Shown here one piece after another: positions 16,835 to 25,716 of a stretch of DNA of 64,000 bases. Below the pieces are notes generated by a model. The model worked only from the letters and a program-made list of their open reading frames with translations. It had not been told where the DNA came from and searched no databases. The position numbers and the translations under genes were made by a program. Within the stretch, counting starts at the first letter, position 1, and every line of letters begins with the position of its first letter. Source of the stretch: SLSG01 sp964477035 (GTDB taxonomy: Bacteria; Bacteroidota; Bacteroidia; Bacteroidales; UBA7960). The stretch covers positions 248,001 through 312,000 of the forward strand of contig CAYZCW010000002.1 in the NCBI GenBank assembly GCA_964477035.1. The letters run 5' to 3'.

Positions 16835-17680
16835 ATGAAAGACAGCAATGAACTCAAACAAATTGCCCGGCAAGTCAGGCGGGACATTCTCCGCATGGTT
16901 TACGAAGCCCAGTCGGGGCATCCCGGCGGGCCCCTCGGTTGTGCCGACCTGTTGACGGCCCTCTATTTTTCGGTTCTCAGGCACAAGCCCGAAAAATTTG
17001 ATATGAACGCGCACGGAGAGGACTTGTTTTTCCTGTCCAACGGACACCTTTCTGCCGGATGGTACAGTGTGCTGGCCAGAAGCGGTTACTTTGACACAAA
17101 GGAGCTTTCGAGCTTCCGCAAAATCAACTCCCGTCTGCAGGGCCATCCGGCCACGGAAGAGGGCCTGCCGGGAGTGCGCATCGCCAGCGGCTCACTCGGA
17201 CAGGGACTCAGCGTGGCTTGCGGGGCCGCCCTTTCAAAAAAGCTGAATGCCGACCCCGGGCTGGTCTACTGCCTGATGGGGGATGGGGAACAACAGGAAG
17301 GACAGGTCTGGGAAGCAGCCATGTTTGCCGCCGGACGGAAAATAGACAACCTCATTGGCATGATCGATTACAACGGACAGCAGATTGACGGTCCTGTGGA
17401 CGAGATCATGCCCCTTGGCGACCTGAAAGGCAAGTGGGAAAAATTCGGATGGAAGGTGATTGAGATGGATGGCAACGATATGGACAAGGTGCTGGAAGGC
17501 CTCTCGCGTGCCCGGGACCTCAGCGGAAAGCAGCAGCCGGTCATGGTTCTGGTTCATACCGACATGGGGTATGGGGTGGACTTCATGATGGGCACACATG
17601 AATGGCATGGCAAACCGCCGGATGATGAACAGTACCGGCGGGCCATGGCCAACTTTGAAGAAACCCTGGGGGATTATTAA
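16835..17680 (+). CDS. Transketolase, N-terminal (thiamine-diphosphate) subunit
   Basis: A 281-residue protein corresponding to the first half of transketolase, which moves two-carbon units in the pentose phosphate pathway. It carries the TPP/Mg2+ motif GDGEQQEGQVWEAAMFA and the conserved SGHPGG, SNGHLSAGWY, GSLGQGLS and DYNGQQIDG segments. It ends with THEWHGKPP before the junction at which full-length enzymes continue. The second half is encoded 20 bases downstream, so the active enzyme should be a heteromer. Split transketolases are common in Bacteroidota, Archaea and some Firmicutes. Confidence 0.95.
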   Translation: MKDSNELKQIARQVRRDILRMVYEAQSGHPGGPLGCADLLTALYFSVLRHKPEKFDMNAHGEDLFFLSNGHLSAGWYSVLARSGYFDTKELSSFRKINSRLQGHPATEEGLPGVRIASGSLGQGLSVACGAALSKKLNADPGLVYCLMGDGEQQEGQVWEAAMFAAGRKIDNLIGMIDYNGQQIDGPVDEIMPLGDLKGKWEKFGWKVIEMDGNDMDKVLEGLSRARDLSGKQQPVMVLVHTDMGYGVDFMMGTHEWHGKPPDDEQYRRAMANFEETLGDY

Positions 17681-17700
17681 TTAATTACACCTGAATTGTG

Positions 17701-18654
17701 ATGAAGGAATACACTTATACCGAAAAGAAAGACACCCGCTCCGGTTTCGGGCAGGGGCTGCTGGAGGCCGGGAAAATCAACCAGAACGTGGTGGCCCTTT
17801 GCGCCGACCTCACAGGATCCCTGATGATGCATGGATTCAAGGATGCCTTCCCGGAACGGTTCTTCCAGGTGGGCATTGCAGAGGCCAACATGATGGGCGT
17901 TGCTGCAGGGATGACCATCGGCGGCAAGATCCCTTTTACCGGCACTTTTGCCAATTTCAGCACCGGCCGTGTCTATGACCAGATCCGGCAATCCATTGCC
18001 TACTCCGGCAAGAATGTGAAGATCTGTGCCTCCCATGCCGGCCTGACCCTGGGGGAGGACGGGGCCACCCACCAGATGCTGGAGGACATTGGCATGATGA
18101 AGATGCTGCCCAACATGAGCGTGATCGTGCCCTGCGACCACAACCAGACCAGGGCCGCCACCCTGGCGTTGCTGAATCACGAGGGACCGGCCTACCTGCG
18201 ATTTGGAAGGCCCAAGGTGCCCAACTTTACGGACCCCGGAGAGGCCTTTGAGATCGGGAAGGCCGTCGTGCTGAATGAAGGCAGAGACCTGAGCCTGTTC
18301 GCCACGGGCCACCTCGTCTGGGAAGCCCTGGAGGCAGCCAAATCACTCCATGCCCGCGGGATCAGCGCCGAAGTCATCAATGTCCACACGATTAAACCTT
18401 TGGATGCGGATTGTGTCTTACAATCGGTGAGGAAGACAGGCTGTGCGCTCACGGCAGAGGAACACCAGTTGTTCGGAGGCATGGGGGAAAGCATCGCGGC
18501 CCTGTTGGCAACCCATCATCCGGTGCCCATGGAAATGGTCGGGGTGAGGGATCGTTTCGGGGAAAGCGGCAAGCCGGCAGATCTGATGAAAAAATACGGA
18601 CTGGACGCCGAAAGCATCGTCGGATCGGCCCTCCGCCTGCTGGACCGGAAATAA
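17701..18654 (+). CDS. Transketolase, C-terminal (pyrimidine-binding) subunit
   Basis: A 317-residue partner of the preceding gene, with the pyrimidine-binding and C-terminal domains. The segments RSGFGQGLLEAG, ERFFQVGIAEANMMGVAAGM, KICASHAGLTLGEDGATHQ and PAYLRFGRPKVP match transketolase family C-terminal subunits, and the E of GIAEANM is the conserved TPP-activating glutamate. The ATG at 17701 was chosen over the adjacent GTG at 17698. The ECF sigma gene begins 20 bases after its stop, so the central-metabolism genes and the sigma factor may share a transcript. Confidence 0.95.
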   Translation: MKEYTYTEKKDTRSGFGQGLLEAGKINQNVVALCADLTGSLMMHGFKDAFPERFFQVGIAEANMMGVAAGMTIGGKIPFTGTFANFSTGRVYDQIRQSIAYSGKNVKICASHAGLTLGEDGATHQMLEDIGMMKMLPNMSVIVPCDHNQTRAATLALLNHEGPAYLRFGRPKVPNFTDPGEAFEIGKAVVLNEGRDLSLFATGHLVWEALEAAKSLHARGISAEVINVHTIKPLDADCVLQSVRKTGCALTAEEHQLFGGMGESIAALLATHHPVPMEMVGVRDRFGESGKPADLMKKYGLDAESIVGSALRLLDRK

Positions 18655-18674
18655 CCATAAACAGAGGGAAAGGC

Positions 18675-19217
18675 ATGCATTCGGATGAGGAGCTGCTTGA
18701 AATGTTTCATGCGGGAGACAATCCGGACTATGCCTTCAACCTGATTGTCAGAAAACACCAGCAATCTGTCTACTGGCATATAAGGCGGCTGGTCATCAGC
18801 CATGAGGATGCCAATGACATCCTGCAGGATGTGTTTGTGAAAGCCTGGAAAGCCCTGGGGTCCTTCCGGGGCGATTCGGGGCTTTTTACCTGGCTCTACC
18901 GCATCGCCACCAACGAAGCACTCAGCTTTCTGAAGCGGAAGAAAACACGGTTTTTGCTGCCCCTGGTGGACCTGGAGAAGCAATTGTCGGAAACCCTGGA
19001 AGCCGATGTGCACTATGAGGGCGACGCCATTGAAAAAAAAATACAGAAAGCCATCCTGAGCCTGCCAGAGAAACAGCGGGTGGTCTTCAACCTGCGTTAT
19101 TACGATGAGATGAAATATGAGGATATGTCCCGGGTGCTGGACACCTCGGAAGGGGCACTCAAGGCCTCTTACCACCACGCGGTCCGAAAAATTGAAAAAT
19201 ATATTTCAGGAGATTAA
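18675..19217 (+). CDS. ECF-family RNA polymerase sigma factor
   Basis: A 180-residue sigma-70 of the extracytoplasmic-function class. Region 2 is visible as NLIVRKHQQSVYWHIRR...DANDILQDVFVKAWKAL and FTWLYRIATNEALSFLKRKK. Region 4 is SLPEKQRVVFNLRYYDEMKYEDMSRVLDTSEGALKASYHHAVRKIEKY. The ATG at 18675 gives the standard short N-terminus (MHSDEELLEMF). The next two genes, a single-pass membrane protein and a secreted protein, form the usual Bacteroidota arrangement of sigma, putative anti-sigma and periplasmic partner. Confidence 0.92.
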   Translation: MHSDEELLEMFHAGDNPDYAFNLIVRKHQQSVYWHIRRLVISHEDANDILQDVFVKAWKALGSFRGDSGLFTWLYRIATNEALSFLKRKKTRFLLPLVDLEKQLSETLEADVHYEGDAIEKKIQKAILSLPEKQRVVFNLRYYDEMKYEDMSRVLDTSEGALKASYHHAVRKIEKYISGD

Positions 19218-19300
19218 ACCATTTGATAGACAAGTCATCAAAACATAAAGACAGGGGCGGTATGGCCACAAGTACTACCCGGGTCTCATGAAGAACAAGC

Positions 19301-19801
19301 ATGATTGAAAAAGCCCGCATAAAGGAACTGCAGGAGGAGCTGTCCGGGCTGGGCAGCAGCCTGGAAGGGAGGAACAGGGATAATCCCTTCCGGGTTCCCG
19401 AAGGCTATTTTGAGCAACTGCCCCCGGCCGTTCAGGACAGGATCCTGTCTGGCAGGAAAGCCTCCCCGGTCCGGGCCGCGCCGCGCCGCCTGGCAGTGGT
19501 TCTATCCTCCTTTGCCTTGCTGGCAGTGATCGCCGTGAGTCTCCTCCTTTTGGGACGCGACAGCGACAAGCTGCATGCCGGGGAGGACGGGATCTATTTC
19601 TCTCTTTATGCCGACCTGGATCCCTATTTCTGGTATGACATGGTTCTTGAAACGGACATCACGGCCGACGAGCTGCAGTTTGGGCAGCAAACCCTCATGA
19701 GCGATCAGGACGAGGAATTGCTGATCGATTACCTGCTGGAGAGGACAGAGGCTTACGGCCTGGACGCAGGAGGGAATCTTTACTTACCTGACGGGCAGTA
19801 G
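19301..19801 (+). CDS. Putative anti-sigma factor, single-pass membrane protein
   Basis: A 166-residue protein with a soluble N-terminal part carrying NPFRVPEGYFEQLP, a motif frequent in proteins encoded next to ECF sigma genes in Bacteroidota. One membrane helix (about 65-86) and an acidic C-terminal part that should face the periplasm follow. It lacks the zinc-binding HxxxCxxC of ZAS anti-sigmas. Role and topology are inferred from position (83 bases after the sigma gene) and the motif. The C-terminal domain may contact the secreted protein encoded next. Confidence 0.65.
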   Translation: MIEKARIKELQEELSGLGSSLEGRNRDNPFRVPEGYFEQLPPAVQDRILSGRKASPVRAAPRRLAVVLSSFALLAVIAVSLLLLGRDSDKLHAGEDGIYFSLYADLDPYFWYDMVLETDITADELQFGQQTLMSDQDEELLIDYLLERTEAYGLDAGGNLYLPDGQ

Positions 19802-19827
19802 CAAACCAACATAACGGAATCAAAAAA

Positions 19828-20298
19828 ATGAAAAAGCGCTTATATATCATCTCCGGCATCCTTGCCCTGATCCTTTTCCAGATCCCGGCGCAAGCCCAAC
19901 AGGGGAGGCCCCGGGACCAGAGAATGCAAGCCATAGAATCGCGCCGGATCGCTTACCTGACCGAAAAAATGGCCCTGACGCCCTCTGAAGCCAGGGTATT
20001 CTGGCCCATTTACAACGAATACCTCCGTCAGGTGGATGCACTGAACGAGTCCATCAGGGCATTCCACCGGGAATTGCCGCCTGCAGAGCGCATGAGCAAG
20101 GAAGAGGCCACCGCCTATGCCGAGAGGGAAGTCAGGCGATTCGAAGAAGCCGCCGCCCTGAAGCGCACGGCACATGAGCAACTGAAAGAGGTCCTGCCAT
20201 CCCGGAAGATTGCCCTTCTTTATGATGCGGAGAAGAGCTTCAACCGCCTGCTTTTCAGGGAATCACAGCACCGGATGCGGGACAGGCGCAACAACTGA
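19828..20298 (+). CDS. Secreted Spy-like helical protein of the ECF operon
   Basis: A 156-residue protein with a signal peptide (ILALILFQIPAQAQQ, cleavage near 24). The mature part is helical and charged, with LTPSEARVFWPIYNEYLRQVDALN, a motif typical of periplasmic proteins in Bacteroidota ECF operons and related to the Spy/LTxxQ fold. It probably senses or binds misfolded or metal-stressed protein in the periplasm, which is inferred from fold and position. Its TGA (20296-20298) directly abuts the stop of the convergent batE with no bases between. Confidence 0.65.
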   Translation: MKKRLYIISGILALILFQIPAQAQQGRPRDQRMQAIESRRIAYLTEKMALTPSEARVFWPIYNEYLRQVDALNESIRAFHRELPPAERMSKEEATAYAEREVRRFEEAAALKRTAHEQLKEVLPSRKIALLYDAEKSFNRLLFRESQHRMRDRRNN

Positions 20299-21057
20299 TC
20301 ATATCCGTTCCAGGTGTTCCTTCCGGATCCAGCCAACCAGGTTGTTGGGAAGGCGGACCTCCGCCCAGTCGCCCACCTCATCGGTCACCAACACTTTGAC
20401 CCCTTCATGGATCACAAACAGGTCCGGGCTGTCCATGCCGGGGGCGCTTTTTGCGGTGGCCCGGGGGGCAAACAGGATGGCTTCCCGGCTTTCAGTCAGG
20501 AGGCGGTATTGCTGCCGGGCCGAGATCAGTGACAGGGTGGTCAGGCCTGCCAGCATCAGGGCCAGGAAAAAAGCCCACTGCCGCATGCGTCGGTCCGGCG
20601 CATAGAGATACCACAGGAGACAGGCCAGGAACAAAACAAGACATGCCAATCCCAGCCGGGCCCAACCGTCGGTGGAAAACAGGTGAAGCACCTGTCGCCA
20701 CCACCTCACAAAGAACAATTCAGGGACCGGCTGAAAGCGGTCCTGTATTTGCTCACGGGCCAGCCCCAGGTTATGGAGGAGGTCCGGATCCGAGGGACGC
20801 AGCCGCAGGCCCCTTTCATAGTTTAAAATGGCCGGGGCATACCGGCCTTCCCGGTAATAGGCATTGCCGAGGTTGTAGTACAGCTCTGGGGCATCATAGC
20901 CCATGGCAAGGACCTGCTCGTACAGCGCCACCGCGTGGGAGTAATTTCCATCCGCATAGGCTTTCCCGGCCCTCTCGACCAATTCTTCCGGGTTTCCTGC
21001 CATCAGCACGGGCGATACCAGCAGCAGGACAAAAATTGGCATAAACCTTTTCATCAT
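20299..21057 (-). CDS. batE: BatE: TPR protein with C-terminal SH3 domain
   Basis: A 252-residue protein, the last of the Bat operon. It has a signal peptide (ending LMAG), two or three TPR repeats (about 25-105; PELYYNLGNAYYREGRYAPAI), two membrane helices (about 132-175), and a bacterial SH3-like domain at the end (VHEGVKVLVTDEVGDWAEVRLPNNLVGWI). Bat proteins were named for aerotolerance in Bacteroides fragilis, and their biochemical role is still unsettled. The start overlaps the batD stop (ATGATGA), and two adjacent ATGs are possible. Confidence 0.88.
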   Translation of the reverse strand: MMKRFMPIFVLLLVSPVLMAGNPEELVERAGKAYADGNYSHAVALYEQVLAMGYDAPELYYNLGNAYYREGRYAPAILNYERGLRLRPSDPDLLHNLGLAREQIQDRFQPVPELFFVRWWRQVLHLFSTDGWARLGLACLVLFLACLLWYLYAPDRRMRQWAFFLALMLAGLTTLSLISARQQYRLLTESREAILFAPRATAKSAPGMDSPDLFVIHEGVKVLVTDEVGDWAEVRLPNNLVGWIRKEHLERI

Positions 21058-22907
21058 CTTTTCCAGGGTTTCTTGCTGATTTCCTTTTCAAGTTTCACGA
21101 TCGTTTCCAGGGCCAACCGATAGGTCTCTTCCAGCTGCACGCCTTTCTCCCCGGGGGCGAAACGGGCAAACTCACACCTCTCAATGGCTCGCAGGGAAGA
21201 TCCGGCGAGTTCCGGGGACACCCCCCGATGCTGCAGGCCGGCAAGGACCGAATCTTTGGTCAGCGAGGAACCCGGAATCGTCAGCTTGTCGGACAGGTAG
21301 CCCCAGAGGGCCCTTCCGATCTCATCATGGAACCCATCCTGAATGCCCTGCTTCATGAACCGCTTCGCCTGGCTGAGTCTTCTGCGGGCCAGCCTTTCCG
21401 CCCTTCGGTTACGCGCCAGGGCGAGGTTGGATCGCAGACGGATCCTGTGCCTCCAATAGGCCATCATGAAAACAAACAACAAAAAGGGCAGGGCCACGGC
21501 CATCCAGAAACCCCTGCTGAGGAAGAACACATCCCCCTTAGGGCTCAGGCGGAAACCATGATGGCGGATGAAGCGGATGTCGGTACCCAACATCCTGTCG
21601 GACGGGTCGCTGACCGCTACAGGGGTGCCGGGGCTGCCGCTGACCTGGATCCGGAAAGGTCCTGCCCGTCGGACCACATACCTTTCGTTGACCGGATCGA
21701 AAAATCCCGCCTGGAATGCCGGGATTTCAAACTCCCCGGGCTCGCGTGGAATAATAAGGTATTCGAAGGTCCTGCTGCCGCTGATCCCGCCTGGTCCGTT
21801 GGTGATATCCTCTTTGATCTGGGGGTCAAATCCTTCCAGCCCGGGAGGCAGCTGCACCAGAGGTTCATCCAGCATGCGGAGGTTCCCGCTGCCGCTCAGG
21901 GTCACCGACAGGCTTGCCGCCTCATTGACCTTCAATTCCCGGGCATCCAGCCGGGCGTTCAGATCCAATTGCCCGACGAGTCCCAGGAATGCCGAAGGCC
22001 GGTCCCTTGAAGGCAACGGCCTGACCTGCAGGCGGACGGCATTGGAACGGATGTTCTGTGGAACAGACTGGAAGCTGTCAAATGGGGTTCCGGAGAAAAA
22101 TTCATCCAGGAGGCTTCCCCTTCGCTGCCCGGACGGCAGCCTGACGAGGCATTCCACCTCCAGCGGGTCGATGGTGAGTTCCCCGGCCCGTTGGGGAAAG
22201 AGGGCCACCCTCCGGATCTCTGCCACCGTATAGGTCAACCCCTCAATGGTCTCTGTGGTGGTTGGGGGCTGGGAAGGGGCGGAAAGGGTTTCTGACCAGA
22301 ACCCCTGGTAGGAGGGCAGCCTTTCCACCGAATAACGGGAAACCGGAATCCGGGTATACAGTTTGTAAGTCACCAGGACCTGCTGCGATTGGAAGGGACT
22401 CCGGTTGCTGACCTCCGCCCTGACGAAAAGATCCCGTTCCCCAGCCCTCTGGGGCGGGGGACTGACACTGCTTCCAGGCTGTCCGGAAGGGGGCTCACCG
22501 GGATCGTACTGTCCGCTCACCTCGATGACAATGGCTTCGCTTCTGATCCGGTCGCCGTCCATCATGGCAGTGGCCGGAGAGAGGCGAAAACGCCCCTCTT
22601 GCACCGCTTCAAGTATATAGGTATAGGACACTGTGAACGTGGTGCTTACCTGATTGTTGATTATCTGGGTGGACGAACTGCTGCTTTGGCTGGGCCCGGA
22701 AACCAGCCGGAAACCTTCAAAACCGGGTGCTTCGAAAGAAGCGGGCCTGGCATTGAGGGTATACACCAGCCTGAAACGTTCCCCCACGGCCACCCTGGAA
22801 GGGGCGGAGACCGACAGGACGGGATCTGAGGCCCTGAGGGGCCCTGTGAGACACAGAAGGGCAAAGAACAAGGGCAGCATCGCCCGGTATCTGATGGTCT
22901 TTACCAT
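21054..22907 (-). CDS. batD: BatD family protein
   Basis: A 617-residue protein with a signal peptide and a long periplasmic region of immunoglobulin-like beta domains. The N-terminus (VSAPSRVAVGERFRLVYTLNA), GPSQSSSSSTQIINNQ, and later LVQLPPGLEGFDP and FEYLIIPREPGEFEIP are typical of BatD (pfam BatD/oxygen tolerance). One helix at about 472-490 anchors it, and a cytoplasmic helical tail of about 125 residues follows. It overlaps batC by seven bases and batE by four, so the operon is translationally coupled. It is the largest envelope component of the MoxR/VWA system here. Confidence 0.92.
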   Translation of the reverse strand: MVKTIRYRAMLPLFFALLCLTGPLRASDPVLSVSAPSRVAVGERFRLVYTLNARPASFEAPGFEGFRLVSGPSQSSSSSTQIINNQVSTTFTVSYTYILEAVQEGRFRLSPATAMMDGDRIRSEAIVIEVSGQYDPGEPPSGQPGSSVSPPPQRAGERDLFVRAEVSNRSPFQSQQVLVTYKLYTRIPVSRYSVERLPSYQGFWSETLSAPSQPPTTTETIEGLTYTVAEIRRVALFPQRAGELTIDPLEVECLVRLPSGQRRGSLLDEFFSGTPFDSFQSVPQNIRSNAVRLQVRPLPSRDRPSAFLGLVGQLDLNARLDARELKVNEAASLSVTLSGSGNLRMLDEPLVQLPPGLEGFDPQIKEDITNGPGGISGSRTFEYLIIPREPGEFEIPAFQAGFFDPVNERYVVRRAGPFRIQVSGSPGTPVAVSDPSDRMLGTDIRFIRHHGFRLSPKGDVFFLSRGFWMAVALPFLLFVFMMAYWRHRIRLRSNLALARNRRAERLARRRLSQAKRFMKQGIQDGFHDEIGRALWGYLSDKLTIPGSSLTKDSVLAGLQHRGVSPELAGSSLRAIERCEFARFAPGEKGVQLEETYRLALETIVKLEKEISKKPWKR

Positions 22908-23605
22908 GCTCTTTCGGTTTGACGGGTTCGTGCGGGGGATTCTTCCCGTTTGATTGATTCCTGAATGGCCTGCTCCTGTTGATTGAGTGCGTCCAGGATG
23001 CGCTGGGCGTCCTGCGGGGAAAGGGTTTCCGGCCTGGGTGCCTGTTGACCGCCTGCCGCATCCTGCCGGCCTTCCCCATCCTGTGGCTGGGACGGGGTTT
23101 CATCCTCCCCTTCATCCTGCTCCTGGTCATCCTCCCCCGGCTGTGGGTCCTGGGAAGGGGGTGGGTCCTGCAGCCTGTGCATGGCATATTCCAGGTTGTG
23201 CCGGGTGTCGTCATCCTCCGGATTGAGCCGGAGGGCGTTCCTGTATGCCTCTATGCCCTTCCCGTACTCCTGGCTCTCCACCAGGGCGTTGCCCAGGTTG
23301 TGAAAGGCCCGCGAGCGGTCGAAGCCCGGGTCCGACACGGACGACAAGCCTTCAAACAACCGGGCTGCTTCTTCAAAGCGGCCCTGCCGGTAGAGGGCAT
23401 TGCCCAGATTGTACAGCAGGCCCGGATCTTTTAGTCCCTCCTCCAGGGCCCTCCTGTACTCTTTTTCTGCCTCCGGATACTGCCCGTTCTCGTAAAACTG
23501 GTTTCCCCGCCTGACCATCTGCTGGGGGTTCCCGGCTGTGGCCGTCACGGCAGGAAGGCAGTTGGTCAGCAGGATGACCAAAATGATTTTCAGGAGTTTT
23601 TTCAT
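22901..23605 (-). CDS. batC: BatC: TPR protein
   Basis: A 234-residue protein with a signal peptide (MKKLLKIILVILLTNC..., through TATA) and three TPR units (about 30-140; YNLGNALYRQGRFEEAARLF, AFHNLGNALVESQEYGKGIE). A low-complexity tail rich in Pro/Gln/Glu/Asp ends with EESPARTRQTERAW. TPRs probably scaffold the VWA proteins BatA/BatB. The start at 23605 overlaps the batB stop as ATGA and begins the hydrophobic signal. An upstream in-frame start would add an unrelated peptide. Confidence 0.88.
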   Translation of the reverse strand: MKKLLKIILVILLTNCLPAVTATAGNPQQMVRRGNQFYENGQYPEAEKEYRRALEEGLKDPGLLYNLGNALYRQGRFEEAARLFEGLSSVSDPGFDRSRAFHNLGNALVESQEYGKGIEAYRNALRLNPEDDDTRHNLEYAMHRLQDPPPSQDPQPGEDDQEQDEGEDETPSQPQDGEGRQDAAGGQQAPRPETLSPQDAQRILDALNQQEQAIQESIKREESPARTRQTERAW

Positions 23606-24696
23606 TTTCCAGGGGGTTTTCCTGCCACAGGAACCTGTCCGGCAGGGGTGAACAGCTGCAGTTTTTCCAGCCATTTGTTTTTTCGTTCGAAAAGAAACAT
23701 TTCCAGCAACAGCAGCGCCAGTCCCAGGGCCAGGAACAGCGCGAAGCGGCTCTTGTATTCGGCATAAACCGTTGCCTTGTACTCCTGCCGGTCCAGGTCC
23801 CTCAGCTCCCTCAGCAGCCGCTGCAGGCCCATGTCCGGCCCCGTTCCCTCATGGAACCTCCCACCCCCCGCCATGGCAATCTCCTTCAGGATGGATTCGT
23901 CGTAGCGGCTGACCACGGTCTGGCCCTGGTTGTCACGAAGGAAACCGCTCAGCCGTCCGGATTGGTACTCCGGGATGGGGGCGCCCTCCGGACGGCCCAC
24001 CCCCACGGTGTGAATGGCGATCCCAGCCTGGGAGGCCTGCCTGGCAGCCTGAACGGGGTCGTCCGAATGGTTCTCTCCATCGCTGAGAATGATCAACACC
24101 CTTTCCTGGGGCGCGTTCATGTCGAAAGCCGCCATGGCACGCTCAATGGCCGATCCAATGGCTGTTCCCTGTTCCGGTACGCTATGAATGCCCAGGGTTC
24201 TCAGAAGCATGCGGGCAGCCCGGAGGTCGTTTGTCAGCGGCACCTGGGTGATGGCGCTTCCCGCAAAGGCCACCAGGCCGATGCGGTCCTGTTCCAGTTC
24301 ATCGATCAGCCGCATGACCGAGAGCCTGGCCCTTTCAAGCCGGTTGGGTTGGATGTCTTCGGCAAGCATGCTTCGGCTGACATCCACTGCCACCACAATG
24401 TCAATACCCTGAAGGGTGGCCTCCCCGAACCGACTGCCTGTCTGGGGGTTGATGGCCGCCAGAAGGATGCAGGTCCATCCGACGATAAGCAACAGGAATT
24501 TGATCCAGGGGCGGCGGAGCGACACCCAGGGCATCAGCCGGCGGATTGTGGATTCCTCCCCGAAGCGGCGCAGGTTTCTCCTCCTTCGCCAGCGTGCCAG
24601 TATGAACAGCAACACGGCCAGGGGGATAAAGGCCAGGAAGACCAAGAATTCCGGATGTTCGAGCCTGATTCCTTCCATGATTTGAATGGTTTCCAT
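23602..24696 (-). CDS. batB: BatB: membrane-anchored VWA-domain protein
   Basis: A 364-residue protein with two N-terminal helices (about 17-34 and 66-83), a von Willebrand factor A domain (about 97-285) and a C-terminal helix (about 330-350). The metal-ion-dependent adhesion site is intact: DVSRS (DxSxS), the Thr of VPLTND and LSDGENHSDD. In this family the VWA domain binds protein partners in a Mg2+-dependent way under control of the MoxR ATPase. The gene lies 18 bases after batA and overlaps batC. Confidence 0.92.
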   Translation of the reverse strand: METIQIMEGIRLEHPEFLVFLAFIPLAVLLFILARWRRRRNLRRFGEESTIRRLMPWVSLRRPWIKFLLLIVGWTCILLAAINPQTGSRFGEATLQGIDIVVAVDVSRSMLAEDIQPNRLERARLSVMRLIDELEQDRIGLVAFAGSAITQVPLTNDLRAARMLLRTLGIHSVPEQGTAIGSAIERAMAAFDMNAPQERVLIILSDGENHSDDPVQAARQASQAGIAIHTVGVGRPEGAPIPEYQSGRLSGFLRDNQGQTVVSRYDESILKEIAMAGGGRFHEGTGPDMGLQRLLRELRDLDRQEYKATVYAEYKSRFALFLALGLALLLLEMFLFERKNKWLEKLQLFTPAGQVPVAGKPPGK

Positions 24697-24714
24697 ACAG
24701 CAAACTGCAGCCTG

Positions 24715-25716
24715 TTATGGCGTGGTTCGCAACCAGGTGTTTCGGAGCAGTATCTCCGCTGCGAGCAAGGCCATCGCCAGCAAGGCCAGGGGCAGGTATT
24801 CATCATGCCGGTGGGTGTACTCGGTCACGTCGATCCTGCTTCGTTCCATCTGATCAATCTCCTGATAAACTGTTTCCAGGGCCTCCCGGTTGTCGGCCCA
24901 AAAATACCGGCCACCGGTCATGGCGGCAATCTGTTGCAAAAGTTCCTCATCCACCGGGATTTCCACCTGCTGGTATTGGGTTCCGAACGGGGTCTGGAAA
25001 GGGTAGGGGACAGGACCGCTGCTTCCCACCCCGATGGTATACACCCTGATGTCATACATGGCGGCAATCTCCGCCGCGGTCAGCGGATCGATCACCCCCA
25101 TATTGCTGATGCCATCGGTCAGGAGGATGATGACTTTGGTGACTGCCTCGCTTTCCCTCAAGCGGTTGATGCCCGTGCCAAGGCCGTCCCCGATGGCGGT
25201 GCCATCCTCCACCATGCCCGTGGTCACACGGGAAGCGAGCTCCTTCAGCAGGATATGGTCCGTGGTCAGCGGACAGAGCGTGAACCCCTGCCCGCTGAAA
25301 ACGGTCATCCCGATGCGGTCCCCCGGCCGTCGGTCAATGAAATCAAGGGCCGTCTGACGGGCCGATTCCAGGCGGTTGGGTCGAAAATCCTCCGCCAGCA
25401 TGGACCCCGAAACGTCCAGGGCGATGACAATGTCTATGCCTTCCGTGTGGACTTCCCGGGTGCGGGTGGTGGACTGCGGCCTTGCCAGGGCGATGACCAG
25501 CAGGGCCAGAACCAGCATGCGCAAGCCGAATGGCAGGTGCAGAAGGCGTACGCGCAGGCTGGAACGCACCCCATCCAGGAAGGAAGTATGGGCATACCTC
25601 AGGGAGGGCTGCCGCTCCCGGTATTTCCACACATACCAGGCCACCAGCAAGGGGATGCCGGTGAGCAGCCACAGCACGGCCTTGTTTGCGAATTCAATGT
25701 CTGTCCACATCATCAT
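24715..25716 (-). CDS. batA: BatA: membrane-anchored VWA-domain protein
   Basis: A 333-residue paralogue of BatB with the same plan: N-terminal helices (VLWLLTGIPLLVAWYVWKY; GLRMLVLALLVIALARPQ), a VWA domain and a C-terminal helix. The MIDAS residues are DVSGS, the Thr in CPLTTD and LTDGISNMG. I placed the start at the cluster of ATGs (25716, 25713, 25710); these overlap the end of the preceding gene by 17-23 bases, and the exact codon is uncertain. BatA and BatB probably form a hetero-complex. Confidence 0.9.
   Translation of the reverse strand: MMMWTDIEFANKAVLWLLTGIPLLVAWYVWKYRERQPSLRYAHTSFLDGVRSSLRVRLLHLPFGLRMLVLALLVIALARPQSTTRTREVHTEGIDIVIALDVSGSMLAEDFRPNRLESARQTALDFIDRRPGDRIGMTVFSGQGFTLCPLTTDHILLKELASRVTTGMVEDGTAIGDGLGTGINRLRESEAVTKVIILLTDGISNMGVIDPLTAAEIAAMYDIRVYTIGVGSSGPVPYPFQTPFGTQYQQVEIPVDEELLQQIAAMTGGRYFWADNREALETVYQEIDQMERSRIDVTEYTHRHDEYLPLALLAMALLAAEILLRNTWLRTTP

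Noticed and set aside
19218..19300. Possible tRNA or small RNA in the gap after the ECF sigma gene
   Set aside because: No cloverleaf, T-loop motif or strong hairpin could be drawn.
23041..23160. Pro/Gln/Glu/Asp-coding tail of batC as a tandem repeat or CRISPR-like array
   Set aside because: It is protein low complexity without regular DNA repeat units or spacers.
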